Notes under the pieces: model-generated
The model's input: only the letters and a program-made list of their open reading frames with translations
Database searches by the model: none
What the model was told of the DNA's origin: nothing
Program-made: the position numbers and the translations under genes
Assembly (NCBI GenBank): GCA_001643675.2
Contig: LSRY02000004.1
Coordinates: forward strand, 936,001 to 1,000,000
Direction: 5' to 3'
Length of the DNA stretch: 64,000 nucleotides
From: Monocercomonoides exilis
Taxonomy: Eukaryota > Preaxostyla > Oxymonadida > Polymastigidae
Shown: piece after piece, positions 9,449-20,005 of the stretch
How positions within the stretch are numbered: the stretch's first letter is position 1
Layout of the letters: every line of letters begins with the position of its first letter

Positions 9449-12400
9449 TTAACTTGCGTGAAGTGGAGGAAGACAATGAGCATTTTGTTGAGGAGCTGTA
9501 CTTTCAGAAAAATACGCTTCTCTCTCCTTTTTGCCCAAAGCCTGCTTTGTGGAACTTGAATGAGTTCCTTTTTTTGAAAAGACAGTTGAAGAAGGAGTAG
9601 GAGAAATCTTTGTTCTTTTCGATGAGCTTGCTCTAAGAGTTTGCTTTCCAGCAATTTTGTGCTGCTCACTGAAAGGAGGAAGAGTAGAAGTTAGCTGAGA
9701 TTCAGTTTGGTAATCTGGATTTGAGAAGGCAGATGAAGAGGGAACAGAAATAGATTCAAAATTGTCGTTTTGGCGCTCAATCGAAAAAGTGTTGTCAAAC
9801 GATTGAAGAATCACTGAAGATCTTCGAGAAGATGAGCTTGACTGTGTTACATCCGTCTCGTGAATTGTGTGCAAAGTTTCTTGGCTTGTTGAGTGAATAT
9901 GCTTCATCAAACTTTTCAGTTCATATTCTTCTAGTTCTGGTGTGGTGTTGTAACTTGGAGTTTCTTTTTTCCTGTCATAATAATTGAAACTGGCTTCCTC
10001 ATATGATTCGGTCTTCTGACTGATACTTGGAAGACGAGTCGAACTTGACTCAGGAAATGAAGCCTGCTCCCTTTTGTGTGATTCTTTCAACAGTTTTTTC
10101 TGTCTTTCTTTGCTAGCAAACTTTCCATCCTTTTGATGATCCATTTTCTCTCCTTTTTCGTGAGTTAGTGTTCGTAATCGTGAGCGTGAATGTGTATTCG
10201 GCAGGCCAACTGAGGAATAAGTCACTTTCACCTGCTTCAGCAAAGCTTGAGAAACCTTGCTGGGTTTAACTGGAGATTGCCTGCGACTTCTCCTGTGAAG
10301 ATAATTTCTTGAAGGCGAAATTGAAGAAGAATGAGAAGAGGCTGTTGAAATAGAAGCATTGGAAGCTGTGAGTGAAGCAGTGGAAGAAGAAGCAGAAGAA
10401 AATGGAGATGAAAAAGGCTCTCCTGAAGAAGTTGCAAATGAAGAAGTTGACATGCTTTTTGGGGCAGATGAGATTGGACACTCAATAACTTGTGTGACAA
10501 GTTTCTCATCATCGTTATCTCCATTGTGGTCGTATGACTGAACAAAAGTGCTCAATTGATCAAAGTCATATACATCATCTAATTCGTTGCTTCTTTCATT
10601 TGAACTTTCATTTTCATTTTGTGGAAATTCATCACGAGTGGTATGTGTTTCTTCTTTGGGTGGAGCATCTTGTCTTGTTCTTCCTGCTGATCTGCTCAAA
10701 TTTTGACTCGAAGACAAGGAAGTATTTCGTACAAGTGTTTCATTGTGAGACTCTTCAAAGCCATCCGACGAGGTTCGAAATTCATTTCTTGAGTATTCTT
10801 CATTCTCCTTTCTCCTTTCTTCAGCAAAAGCATTTCTTTTCTTTCCGCTCGATCGAGTTTCACTGAACATCTCTTCTCTTTCTTCGCTTCTATTGCTTTG
10901 GTGCATCGTCCATCGTTTAACAGCTCCTTCAGCATCAATGCCATCTGCTTTCTCCAAACGCTCCAACGATTTCTGCGTCTCTCTCATCTTTCGTCTTCGC
11001 TCTCTTCTCTCTTTCAGCTTCTCTTCTTTAATCTCCTGCATCACACTGCTTAGAAGACAATGCTTGTCATTTGTTGAATCGTATGCGTCAAGCGCACTTG
11101 CCTCTGTTGCTGTTGTTCTTGTGCTCCATCCGGCTTCCAGACGAAGAATTCGCTCTTTCTCTTTCTTCTGCTGCATTTCTTTCTCCTTCTTTGCTTTCAA
11201 AACGCTGTTCTTTGTGCGTATTGGAGACTTTGTTTTGGGCTTTTTGAATTTCTTCTCGGCATTGATTTTTCTTTGTTCAGCTTCATCTTCTGATTCAAAT
11301 CTCAGCGATTTAAGCAATTCTGACGAACGAGCCGCAGAATTTCTGTTTGAGCTCATTCTTTCCTCCGTTTGTCTTGAATGTGAAATGACAGGTGAAGCAC
11401 AACGTTGAGGAGATGAAGACCGTGGAGGTGTGGTACCAGGAGATAAAATGGATTGTGATTGCTCGTCACTTTGAGGATGTTCAATTGGATTTTTCTGAAC
11501 TTTTGTTTTGTATCTTTTATCGAACTCATCACAACTATTTTCAGAAGCAGAATGAGAAAGAGGCAATGGAATTGAAGATGAGGTATTATGATGCTGAACA
11601 GACGAAGATGCCTCTGTTTCATTTGGTTGTGTTGTAAGAAGAGTTCTTCTTCCAACTGGCTTATTACCTTTTGTTTTACGCGGAAGACGCTTTTGAGGAG
11701 ATGCAAAGTCATTCGATAAAGGAGTCAACGAAACAGAAGAGTTACGTGTCAAAGTCGAAGAATTGCATTCCAAATTGGTAGGCTGTGAGTCACTAGTTAA
11801 ATCAACCCTTTTCGCAGAAGTATTTTCTGAATCGGGATTCGAGCTTTCAGCTGTGATATTGTCTGCTATCATGTCTATTTTCTGATCTTTTGGCTGTTCT
11901 TTTGGCTGACTTTTTGGTTGTTCTTTTATAATTTTCGGGGATAAAGTCAAATAACTTTCAAACTTTCCATTCTCATCTTGTAATTGTTTGCTAGCTTCTG
12001 TTCCATTATCGTGCATCTTTCTTCTGCTCGAATCTCTTTTTGCGACTCTTCTTTCAGAAATATCTTCAAAGTTGTTTGCTTGTTCTGTATTTCCTTCCCT
12101 ATTATTTCTTGCACTTTCTTTTTCTAGTTGCTTTAGCAGCTGCCTTTCTGTCTTTCGAATAAGACGCTCGGTTAGTCTGTCTGTTGCAGCCTCCAAACGC
12201 TCAAGTTCTTCGTTATCCAACTTGTGTGCACTGAAAATAGCATTTGGCGATGGGAATGATAAAAGTGACTGATCAGAAGCAGAAGAGGAAGAGGAAGCAG
12301 AAGAACCAGACGAAGAAGCAGTCTTTTTATACAGAGGAAGAGAAGGAACGGATGAAGTGGCTGAAGAGTGTGAAGTGCGTAAGATATTTGAAGTATCTGA

Positions 12401-15400
12401 AACATGAGATGTATTTGTGTGATCTGGTGATGTGATTTGTGGAGGTGCCGACGCAAATATCGAGGCTGACTTTACAAATGAAGACGATGAGGCAGATGAA
12501 GTGAGTGTCTTGTGAGGTGACTTGAGCGGAGGAAGACGATTTTTCGATCGGCGAGTTGAGTTCTGAGGTGAAAGAGAAACATACGACGAAGTGAGTGGAA
12601 TGTGAAGAGTGAATTGCTTTCCGAGAGGCGAAGTGAGAAGAAGAGGAGCCAAAGATACGGGATTTCCGATAGTGACTGAAGATTTTTGGTCATTTTCTGC
12701 AATGATTGGAACTGATTTGCTGTCAACTGGTTGAATAAGCCCATTTTGTTGAGTTAATTTTATTGGTGGAGCAATCACAATAGATTCCTTTACTCCTTTT
12801 GATGAATCAGCATTTGTGAATAATGTGCTGTTCAAAGGTGAGGGAGAAGGTATTGATTGTCTTTCCCCTTTCTTTTCTGAATGTTCCGTCACAATTTGTT
12901 TCAGTTTAACATTCAACGATTCAGAAGAAATTGTAACATTATCTGTTTTCTTGGCAGGCTCTTCAGTCTGCCTCTCATTTCCAATCACAACATCATCATT
13001 CATGAAGAATAGCGAAGATGACGATGAAGAATATCCTAAGTCATTGAATACTGAAACTTTTCTTTCTGTTTGCCTGAATGCTTCGATTTGTACTAAAACT
13101 GGAGATCCAACAACAATTGATGACTTAGCCTCATTTTCAATGGAATTAGGTGCTGGCAGATTATCAACAGTTGAATAAGCAACTGTAATGGGATTCATCT
13201 TAATTGCTGGTGGAACAGAAACCGATGACTTTTCAGCCTTTGAAGAATCAAGGTGTGTGAAGAAAGTTCTGTTCAAAAGCGGATGGGGCAATGATGGCGA
13301 AGCGGTTGCGTTTGACAAAGAAGATGAAGATGAAGGCATTGATGAAGGCAATGAAGAAGAGGAAGAAGAAGAAGCTGAGGTAGAAGAAGCTGAGGAGGAA
13401 GCTGAGGCTGAAGAAGAAACATCATTTACAGAAGAAACAAAAGTAGATCCTAAATCATTACCTGAAAGTTTGGGTTCATTTGAGGAACTTTCGCATGCTC
13501 TTGTTGGTTCAATGTTTCCTATGACAACATCATCATTCATGAAAAACAAAGACGACGCTGAAGATGAATAACTTTGTTCGTTAAAGCTCGAAGAATTCCT
13601 TTCTTTTGTAACAAATGCTTTCACTTCGATATAAATTGGTTCTCCGATTGTTACTGAAGATTTCACCTCGTTTTCAGTCACATTTGGCGTTGGTATACTG
13701 TCAACAGTGGAATAAGCCATTGTAATTGGATTCAATTTGATAGGAGGAGATATAATGATTGAAGATTTTTCACTTTTAGAGGCATCAAGATTGGTGAAAA
13801 AGGCTCTGTTTAAAAGAGGATGTGGGGGTGAGGGAAGTTTCATTTCTTCTGGGAATGATGAAGAGGAAGATGAAGAAAAAGCAGAAGAGGAAGAGGCAGA
13901 AGAAGGAGAAGAGGCAGCAGCAGATGAAGAAACAGATGAGGAAGCAGATGAAGATGCTAATGGTTCCAACGACGGAGCTTCGGATGTGGCCATTGAATTT
14001 AAGTCATCATCAGAAACGGTATTGTTTGATGGCATTTCAATAGGCGCAATTTCAGACAATGATTTCTCGTTCTTGTTTCCGATGACAACTTCATCGTTCA
14101 TAAAGAAAAGCGAAGAAGAGGATGATGAATAGGTAAGTTCATTGAAGTCTGATATGAATCTCTTTGGAATTTCAGAGAATTTCAATGAAATAAAATGAGG
14201 TGTGCCAACAATGACTGATGATTCGGCCGTTCTTTCGCTCAAAACAGGAACAGGAAGATTTTCCACTGATGAAAAAGCAAGTTTCAATGGATTGATCTTC
14301 AGAGAAGAAGGAAATGTGATGGAAGGTTTTTCTGCTTTTGTTGAATCTAAATTTGTGAAGAAAGCTCTATTTAAAAGAGGATGAGGTGGAGATTGCTTAA
14401 TACAAGAAGAGGGAGAAGAAGGTGAAATGGAAGAAGGAGGAGAAGAAGAACTAATTGAATATGGATCATTACATACAGATACATACGATGATGAAGTGGT
14501 TGAAGATGAGTTATGTCGAGACTCTAAGTGAGAAGATGAACGAGAAGGTAAATGTGAAGATTGTTTTTGAGCCGATGATGCTTCGCTGACTTTACTGATT
14601 TCCGAAGTGGAGATAGGCAAAGAAGAAAGTGAACTGTTTTCAGATGAATCTTCTTTGCTGCTTGATGAACTTTCATTTGCTTTTGAATTCACGTCAAAAT
14701 CTTCTTTTCCATTTGCTAAGTTACCATTCAGAAATTCCTCACTGAAAAATTTCTTGCCAGTTTTGTTCAAGAAAGATTCGGCTGCTTTCTCATTCAACAA
14801 AAGAGCACCTTTTTCATCTTCTTGTTTTGCTTCTGCTTCTGCTTTATCTTTTTGTTTCTCTGTTCCAATCACAACATCGTCATTCAAAAAGAACAGCGAA
14901 GAAGACGAAGAGGAGTAATTCAAATCATTGAAAATTGAGTGAATACGTGGTTTCTGTTCTTCACTTTGCTCAAAACACCTGCAGCTCTGTCCAATGACAA
15001 CAGAAGCCATTGCTTTACAGACTGTCACAGAAGGAACAGGAAGATCGCCAACATTTGAATAAGCCAATAGAAAAGGACTGATTAACATTGGGGCTGGAAT
15101 TACAACAGATGGTTTTTCTCCTTCTGAGCTATTCGGATTGGTGAAGAATTGCCTGTTGAGAAGAGGATGAGGAGGAGGTGGAATTTTTGATTGAGAAGGA
15201 AATGCGGTGTTGTATATCGAAGAAAGCATCAATGTTTGTGAAGCAGAGGCATCATTTGATTCGACAATGTGCATTTCTTTGTTTTCAGTCATTTCTTTTC
15301 CTGATGTTATTTTGTTGTCTGCACTTGAAGAATGTTCAATTGCTGATGCTGAGCAATTCAACGCAGAAGACAGTGAATCAGATGAATGTTGAAGAATTTC

Positions 15401-18400
15401 TGACTGCTTTGAAATAACTTCAATTTCTTTTTGTTCGTCTTCTGATTTTGGCTTTTCGATGCCAATGAAAGTTTCGTCGTTCATAAAGAAAAATGAAGAA
15501 TTTGAAGATGTCCAATATTGCTCATTATAACTTGTGAATTCTCTTTTCAAGGCTTCTTTTTGAGGAATTGCAATCAACAATGAAGAAGAGGAGGAAGCAG
15601 AAGAAGAAGAAGAAGAAGAAGAAGAAGAAGAAGAAGAAGAAGAAGAAGAAGAAGATAAAGAATTTTCTTTAACATCAGGCAAAGGAAGAATATCATCAAA
15701 TGAGTTGGCTAATGTGGATTCATTCTTATTAACTGGTTCTGCAATATCAATTAAAGATTTTTCTTCTTTCTGAAAATCATCATTAATGAAAAGTGCTCGA
15801 TCCAAAGGCTGAGTGGGTTCTGGTTGTTCTTCCTCTTTCTTTTCTGAAGGCTTCGACGAAGTGAGTGTAGCTTTCGCGTTCACTGATTCTGCAAGCATAG
15901 CATCACCATCTTCTTCTGTCTTGGCAGACTTTTTAGTCTGCCTCTCATTTCCAATCACAACATCGTCATTCATAAAGAACAAAGACGATGAAGAAGAAGA
16001 ATAGCTCAATTCATTAAATGAAGACACATTTCGTTCTTTCGATCCAAATGAGCTTAATTCAATGTCAATTGGAGTTCCAATGACAATCGATGATTTCGCA
16101 TCATTTTGTGAAATGTCAGGAGCTGGAATGTTATCAGCAACTGCATATGCCATTGTCAATGGATTCAATTTCATTGGCTGTGGAATCACAATTGACGGCT
16201 TTTCTGTCTTTGAGGCATCCATGTTGGTGAAAAAGACTCTGTTTAAGAGTGGGTGTGGTAATGACGGAACAATAGTAGGTGATGATGAAGATGAAGAAGA
16301 AGTAACAACAAATGAAGATGATTGAAGAGAAGAAGAGGAAGTGAAAGTGGAAGAAGAAGATGTTTTATGCAAAACTTGATCCAATTTAGCATCTTTTTTG
16401 TTATCAGAAGGTTGCAATTCTTCAATGCAGTTTTCTGAAGTCATTTTTGGTTCAACAGTTCCAATCACAACATCATCATTCAAAAAGAACAGAGATGATG
16501 ACGATGACAAATAGCCCAAGTCATTGAAGCACGATGCACTTCGTTCTGGTTTTCTCAATGAATTTGAGGATGATGATGGTGAGAAAGACAAAGAGGAAGC
16601 AGAAGCAGAAGTAGAAGAAGAATCAGAAGAGGAATCTGAAGCTGAAAATGGAGAAATTCCAGGCAAATGCGAATTACTAACAGTGCTTTTTTCTATCTCA
16701 GAAGCATGTGACTCACTTGCGACGCTTTCCGATTTTTCATCTTGTTTCATGTTTCCGATTGTTGTTTCATCATTCAAATAAAAAAGTGAAGAAGCAGAAG
16801 ATGAAAAATTCACATTGTTAAAAGCAGCTTCATTTCTCTCGGGTAATCGAAGTGTATCTAATTTTATTAGCAAAGGAGATCCAATGCTCACTGAAGACTT
16901 CAGTTCATTGTCTGAAACAGAAGGAATGGGGATATTATCAACATCAGCATTTGATAATGTCAATGGACTTGTTTTGAATGGAGAAGGAATAACAATTGAT
17001 GGCTTTTCGCCTTTAGCTGTTTCCAGATTGGTGAAAAATGTTCGGTTCAAAAGCGGATGAGGTCGTGATTGTGCTATTGTTGATATTGGAACAGAAGAAG
17101 GAGGAGCAGAAGCATCAGAAGATGGCGATTTCATTGAAGATGATGCAGATGATGAAGAAGAAACTATGTCTGAAATTGGTTCAATGGTAGCATTTGTAAT
17201 ATTTGTCTGTTTTTCCTTCAGATAGCTTTCTGAATAACTATTCGGCTTAATGTTTCCTGTTGTTTCTTCATCATTCAAGAAGAACAACGATGAAGCAGAA
17301 GATGAAAAGCCTAAATTGTTGAAAGCCGCCTCACTTCTTTGGTATAATTTTGTAGGCTGAATTTTAATTTCTATTGGATTGCCAACAAATACAGATGATT
17401 TAACGTCATTTTCTATCACATTTGGCACAGGAAGAGCATCAACAGAAGAATAAGCCAGTGTGAGTGGATTCCATTTCAAAGGAGAGGGAATCACAATCGC
17501 AGGTTTTTCAGCCTTTGAGGAATCAAAATTGGTGAAGATTGTTCTGTTTAAAAGAGGATGAGGCATTGAAGATGTTCTTTTCTTTTCGGAAACAGATGAT
17601 GATGCAGAAGAAGACGATGCGTTAATGTAATTGAAATTGGAAGAAGAGTTATCAAAAGTCTCTGATAAAGTTTTTGCGACTGAGCTTGTATTTGGTTTGC
17701 ATTCATTTTCATATCCAATTACAGTATCGTCATTAAAATAGAACAACGAAGAAGAAGCTGAAGTCCACGAAAGTTCATTGAAAGCAGTCAGATTCCTCTT
17801 TTCTGTTTGTGTCGAAGGAAGAGCAACGCTCACAGGCTTCCCAATAACGACTGAAGAATTTGTGTCTTTGAATTCTGTGTGAAGAGCGGGAAGTTCGCTT
17901 GCAGTTGAAAAAGCTAAATTTAAAGGATTCACAATAATACTTGGAGGAACAGTAATCGAAGATCTTACTTGTTCTTCCGAACCCATGGTTGAGAAGTGAT
18001 TGTCGTTCAGTAAAGGATGCTGTAAAGGGTTATTCGTGTTCGTTGATAAAGGGTTTCTTGGTTGTGTTGAAGCTTGTTCAATAGCCGGCAAATGTTTTCT
18101 TGAAACAGACAATTGGTTATTCAAGCTAATTGCATCGGGGGTGACTGAATTCACGCAATTAGGTATATGCGTGTGTATGCAATCTTCACTTGAATTTGAA
18201 GTGGCATCTCCGAAAACGGTTGGATCATTCACACAAAAAGATTCAAATGAAGATTCCCGAGATAGAAGGTTAAAGCTTGAAGATCTTTGTCCATTCTTTT
18301 TAAAATCACGTTCATAAGAAATTGAACTATTAACACTATTTGTGTTCGGGTTTTCATTTTCTGAAATTTTCTGGATGCTATCTTCTTCTTTAATGAGCCT

Positions 18401-18628
18401 TTTTCTATCATTCTCAGATTTCATTTTTCTCCTGCTAAACTTCGTTAAGCTTGCTTTTTCCGCAGTGATGATATCATGAATCAAATCTTCTTCGGAGCTA
18501 TGTTTGGAGACAATCCAATTTCTCTCGATATTTGAAGAAGATTCATTTGATAATGACTGAGTTGAAGAATTGATATCAATTTCATTGTTTGAAGCAAACA
18601 AAGGAAAACCGCAACTGGATGTTTGCAT
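9449..18628 (-). CDS. Giant serine-rich modular repeat protein, about 3,059 residues
   Basis: A single uninterrupted frame. I favour the ATG at 18628 (MQTSSCGFPLF...), because the 23 codons back to the next ATG at 18697 are AT-rich and look non-coding. The N-terminal two thirds carry eleven copies (some partial) of a ~110-residue module separated by Ser-rich linkers. Module order: PHPLLNR.FFTN, EKPSIVIP, NPLTLAYS.VD.LP.P, KSSV.IG.P, ER...FNEL.YSSSSSSLFFMND and VVIGNE. The C-terminal third is different: a short coiled coil (LERLEAATDRLTERLIRKTE), a Lys/Glu/Arg-rich helical part with RRERRRKMRETQKSLERLEK, then more Ser-rich disorder. No signal peptide, membrane segment or enzyme motif is seen. 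It looks like a disordered multivalent scaffold, with each module carrying the same short binding motifs; that role is inferred. The family is not one I recognise. Confidence 0.8.
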   Translation of the reverse strand: MQTSSCGFPLFASNNEIDINSSTQSLSNESSSNIERNWIVSKHSSEEDLIHDIITAEKASLTKFSRRKMKSENDRKRLIKEEDSIQKISENENPNTNSVNSSISYERDFKKNGQRSSSFNLLSRESSFESFCVNDPTVFGDATSNSSEDCIHTHIPNCVNSVTPDAISLNNQLSVSRKHLPAIEQASTQPRNPLSTNTNNPLQHPLLNDNHFSTMGSEEQVRSSITVPPSIIVNPLNLAFSTASELPALHTEFKDTNSSVVIGKPVSVALPSTQTEKRNLTAFNELSWTSASSSLFYFNDDTVIGYENECKPNTSSVAKTLSETFDNSSSNFNYINASSSSASSSVSEKKRTSSMPHPLLNRTIFTNFDSSKAEKPAIVIPSPLKWNPLTLAYSSVDALPVPNVIENDVKSSVFVGNPIEIKIQPTKLYQRSEAAFNNLGFSSSASSLFFLNDEETTGNIKPNSYSESYLKEKQTNITNATIEPISDIVSSSSSASSSMKSPSSDASAPPSSVPISTIAQSRPHPLLNRTFFTNLETAKGEKPSIVIPSPFKTSPLTLSNADVDNIPIPSVSDNELKSSVSIGSPLLIKLDTLRLPERNEAAFNNVNFSSSASSLFYLNDETTIGNMKQDEKSESVASESHASEIEKSTVSNSHLPGISPFSASDSSSDSSSTSASASSLSFSPSSSSNSLRKPERSASCFNDLGYLSSSSSLFFLNDDVVIGTVEPKMTSENCIEELQPSDNKKDAKLDQVLHKTSSSSTFTSSSSLQSSSFVVTSSSSSSSPTIVPSLPHPLLNRVFFTNMDASKTEKPSIVIPQPMKLNPLTMAYAVADNIPAPDISQNDAKSSIVIGTPIDIELSSFGSKERNVSSFNELSYSSSSSSLFFMNDDVVIGNERQTKKSAKTEEDGDAMLAESVNAKATLTSSKPSEKKEEEQPEPTQPLDRALFINDDFQKEEKSLIDIAEPVNKNESTLANSFDDILPLPDVKENSLSSSSSSSSSSSSSSSSSSSASSSSSLLIAIPQKEALKREFTSYNEQYWTSSNSSFFFMNDETFIGIEKPKSEDEQKEIEVISKQSEILQHSSDSLSSALNCSASAIEHSSSADNKITSGKEMTENKEMHIVESNDASASQTLMLSSIYNTAFPSQSKIPPPPHPLLNRQFFTNPNSSEGEKPSVVIPAPMLISPFLLAYSNVGDLPVPSVTVCKAMASVVIGQSCRCFEQSEEQKPRIHSIFNDLNYSSSSSSLFFLNDDVVIGTEKQKDKAEAEAKQEDEKGALLLNEKAAESFLNKTGKKFFSEEFLNGNLANGKEDFDVNSKANESSSSSKEDSSENSSLSSLPISTSEISKVSEASSAQKQSSHLPSRSSSHLESRHNSSSTTSSSYVSVCNDPYSISSSSPPSSISPSSPSSCIKQSPPHPLLNRAFFTNLDSTKAEKPSITFPSSLKINPLKLAFSSVENLPVPVLSERTAESSVIVGTPHFISLKFSEIPKRFISDFNELTYSSSSSSLFFMNDEVVIGNKNEKSLSEIAPIEMPSNNTVSDDDLNSMATSEAPSLEPLASSSASSSVSSSAAASSPSSASSSSAFSSSSSSSFPEEMKLPSPPHPLLNRAFFTNLDASKSEKSSIIISPPIKLNPITMAYSTVDSIPTPNVTENEVKSSVTIGEPIYIEVKAFVTKERNSSSFNEQSYSSSASSLFFMNDDVVIGNIEPTRACESSSNEPKLSGNDLGSTFVSSVNDVSSSASASSSASSTSASSSSSSSLPSSMPSSSSSLSNATASPSLPHPLLNRTFFTHLDSSKAEKSSVSVPPAIKMNPITVAYSTVDNLPAPNSIENEAKSSIVVGSPVLVQIEAFRQTERKVSVFNDLGYSSSSSSLFFMNDDVVIGNERQTEEPAKKTDNVTISSESLNVKLKQIVTEHSEKKGERQSIPSPSPLNSTLFTNADSSKGVKESIVIAPPIKLTQQNGLIQPVDSKSVPIIAENDQKSSVTIGNPVSLAPLLLTSPLGKQFTLHIPLTSSYVSLSPQNSTRRSKNRLPPLKSPHKTLTSSASSSSFVKSASIFASAPPQITSPDHTNTSHVSDTSNILRTSHSSATSSVPSLPLYKKTASSSGSSASSSSSASDQSLLSFPSPNAIFSAHKLDNEELERLEAATDRLTERLIRKTERQLLKQLEKESARNNREGNTEQANNFEDISERRVAKRDSSRRKMHDNGTEASKQLQDENGKFESYLTLSPKIIKEQPKSQPKEQPKDQKIDMIADNITAESSNPDSENTSAKRVDLTSDSQPTNLECNSSTLTRNSSVSLTPLSNDFASPQKRLPRKTKGNKPVGRRTLLTTQPNETEASSSVQHHNTSSSIPLPLSHSASENSCDEFDKRYKTKVQKNPIEHPQSDEQSQSILSPGTTPPRSSSPQRCASPVISHSRQTEERMSSNRNSAARSSELLKSLRFESEDEAEQRKINAEKKFKKPKTKSPIRTKNSVLKAKKEKEMQQKKEKERILRLEAGWSTRTTATEASALDAYDSTNDKHCLLSSVMQEIKEEKLKERRERRRKMRETQKSLERLEKADGIDAEGAVKRWTMHQSNRSEEREEMFSETRSSGKKRNAFAEERRKENEEYSRNEFRTSSDGFEESHNETLVRNTSLSSSQNLSRSAGRTRQDAPPKEETHTTRDEFPQNENESSNERSNELDDVYDFDQLSTFVQSYDHNGDNDDEKLVTQVIECPISSAPKSMSTSSFATSSGEPFSSPFSSASSSTASLTASNASISTASSHSSSISPSRNYLHRRSRRQSPVKPSKVSQALLKQVKVTYSSVGLPNTHSRSRLRTLTHEKGEKMDHQKDGKFASKERQKKLLKESHKREQASFPESSSTRLPSISQKTESYEEASFNYYDRKKETPSYNTTPELEEYELKSLMKHIHSTSQETLHTIHETDVTQSSSSSRRSSVILQSFDNTFSIERQNDNFESISVPSSSAFSNPDYQTESQLTSTLPPFSEQHKIAGKQTLRASSSKRTKISPTPSSTVFSKKGTHSSSTKQALGKKEREAYFSESTAPQQNAHCLPPLHAS
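12580..18030 (-). repeat. Eleven diverged coding modules within the giant protein
   Basis: Approximate start points (PHPLLNR-like motif) going down the minus strand: 18020, 17560, 17055, a headless copy near 16540, 16260, 15810, 15170, 14385, 13825, 13290 and 12840. The last copy lacks the SSLFFMND end. Spacing is about 300-790 nt because the Ser-rich linkers differ in length. Copies are clearly related in protein but well diverged in DNA, so the array is old and held by selection rather than a recent tandem duplication. Confidence 0.85.
15582..15656. repeat. GAA/TTC microsatellite inside module 6 of the giant gene
   Basis: A nearly pure GAA run on the plus strand encodes about 20 consecutive Ser (TCT/TCC) on the minus strand. 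It falls in the middle of one module, where KSSV.IG is normally found, and has replaced or stretched that motif. Confidence 0.85.
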
Positions 18629-19573
18629 AGTTTGTTTTATGTTTTTTGATATCACTAATTTTCCGAATAAAAATTTACCAATACACCGAAAAGACAAATA
18701 CGAAAATATTATTGTATAATTGATAAATATAAATGTAAATAAATGAATCGATTAACACCACTCTACAATAAATATGTGTTTTTCAACCTTCTTATTTTTA
18801 ATGTGAGTTCTCTCGTTTGAATCCTTTTATCGCTCAAAAAAGCGAAATTGGAAAATTTGGGATTCTAGAAACAAAGTTCCAAAAGATATTGATATTAAAG
18901 AATTCACATATTTGCACAATAGCAATAACAAATATAAAACCTTACTAAATGTGTTAGATAAGCCAAGAAAGAAAAAGTTTGCGAACACATACCCAATATT
19001 GTTTTTGGTGGAATCATTTTTTATTGGTATGAATCATAATTGTGTTATCTGTCTCAAAAAAGTGAGTGCAGTTAATTTAAATAATAAAATTCATCTGGAA
19101 TCTAATTATTTGAATTCACAATTAAAAATTGATTAATCCTTCCTAAAAATCCTCAAATGGAAGAAATTCAACATAAAATGAAACCTCAAAACAATAAATA
19201 TATTTGAGGATTTGAAAAAATGAAAGAAGAAAAAAACAAAATAGAAAAGAAGAAGAAGAAGAAAAGAAGTTATTTCAGGTTTGAAATGAATCTGATTTAA
19301 CAATTGATCAGAATAAAGAAAACGTTCCTCAAGAAATGGACCTCTAAAATAAAATGAGAAAATAAGCAACAAACAAAAGAAGAAAAAGCAACACAATAAA
19401 TATAAATTATAATTCAATTATTTGCTATGAACTTTAACCTATAGAAAAAAATTTTTAAAAACAAAGAAAAGAAAAGAAATTCTAACGAAATTCAATATAA
19501 AAAAATAAATATTGTATTTTCAATTTGTTTAATGATAAGAAATAATAATATGAATAGTCAACTGTCAAAAGCC
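18629..19573. other. Intergenic between giant protein gene and dynamin gene
   Basis: AT-rich with several A/G-rich runs (19200-19270). A 74-codon plus-strand frame at 18912-19136 has no recognisable features and non-coding-like composition; I do not call it a gene. The region holds the promoter of the giant gene and the 3' flank of the dynamin gene. Confidence 0.5.
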
Positions 19574-19974
19574 TTAATTTTTATGTCTTCGGGTGAAAAG
19601 ACTCAAAAATCCGTTTTTCGGCTTTGAAGGAGGAGGTGTGTTAGATCTGTTTTTGACACTGGGAGGAGGAAGGATGGCAATATGAGTGGAACGAGAGGGA
19701 GGAGAACGGGGTGGATAATCAGAAGAAGAAGAAGAAGAAGAAGAAGAAGAAGAAGAATGTCTTGAATAATCAGAAGAATGAGAAGAAGATGAAGAAGGAG
19801 AAGGAGATGTAGAATAATCTGTGTATTGAGTAGATTTTGCATTGAGCGGGTCAAAAGGTGTTGTTTCTGGATAAAACTGGAACTGTTGATACGAATTTGT
19901 GGCTTGTGAGTGTGAAGATGGATTCATATGATAAGGAGAAGAAGAGGGGAATGAAGAAGAAGAGGAGGAAGGAA

Positions 19975-20005
<31 letters not shown>

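Noticed and set aside
18912-19136. A 74-codon plus-strand frame between the giant gene and the dynamin gene
   Set aside because: Lys/Asn/Leu-rich, the composition expected of random AT-rich DNA, with no neighbouring exons that extend it.
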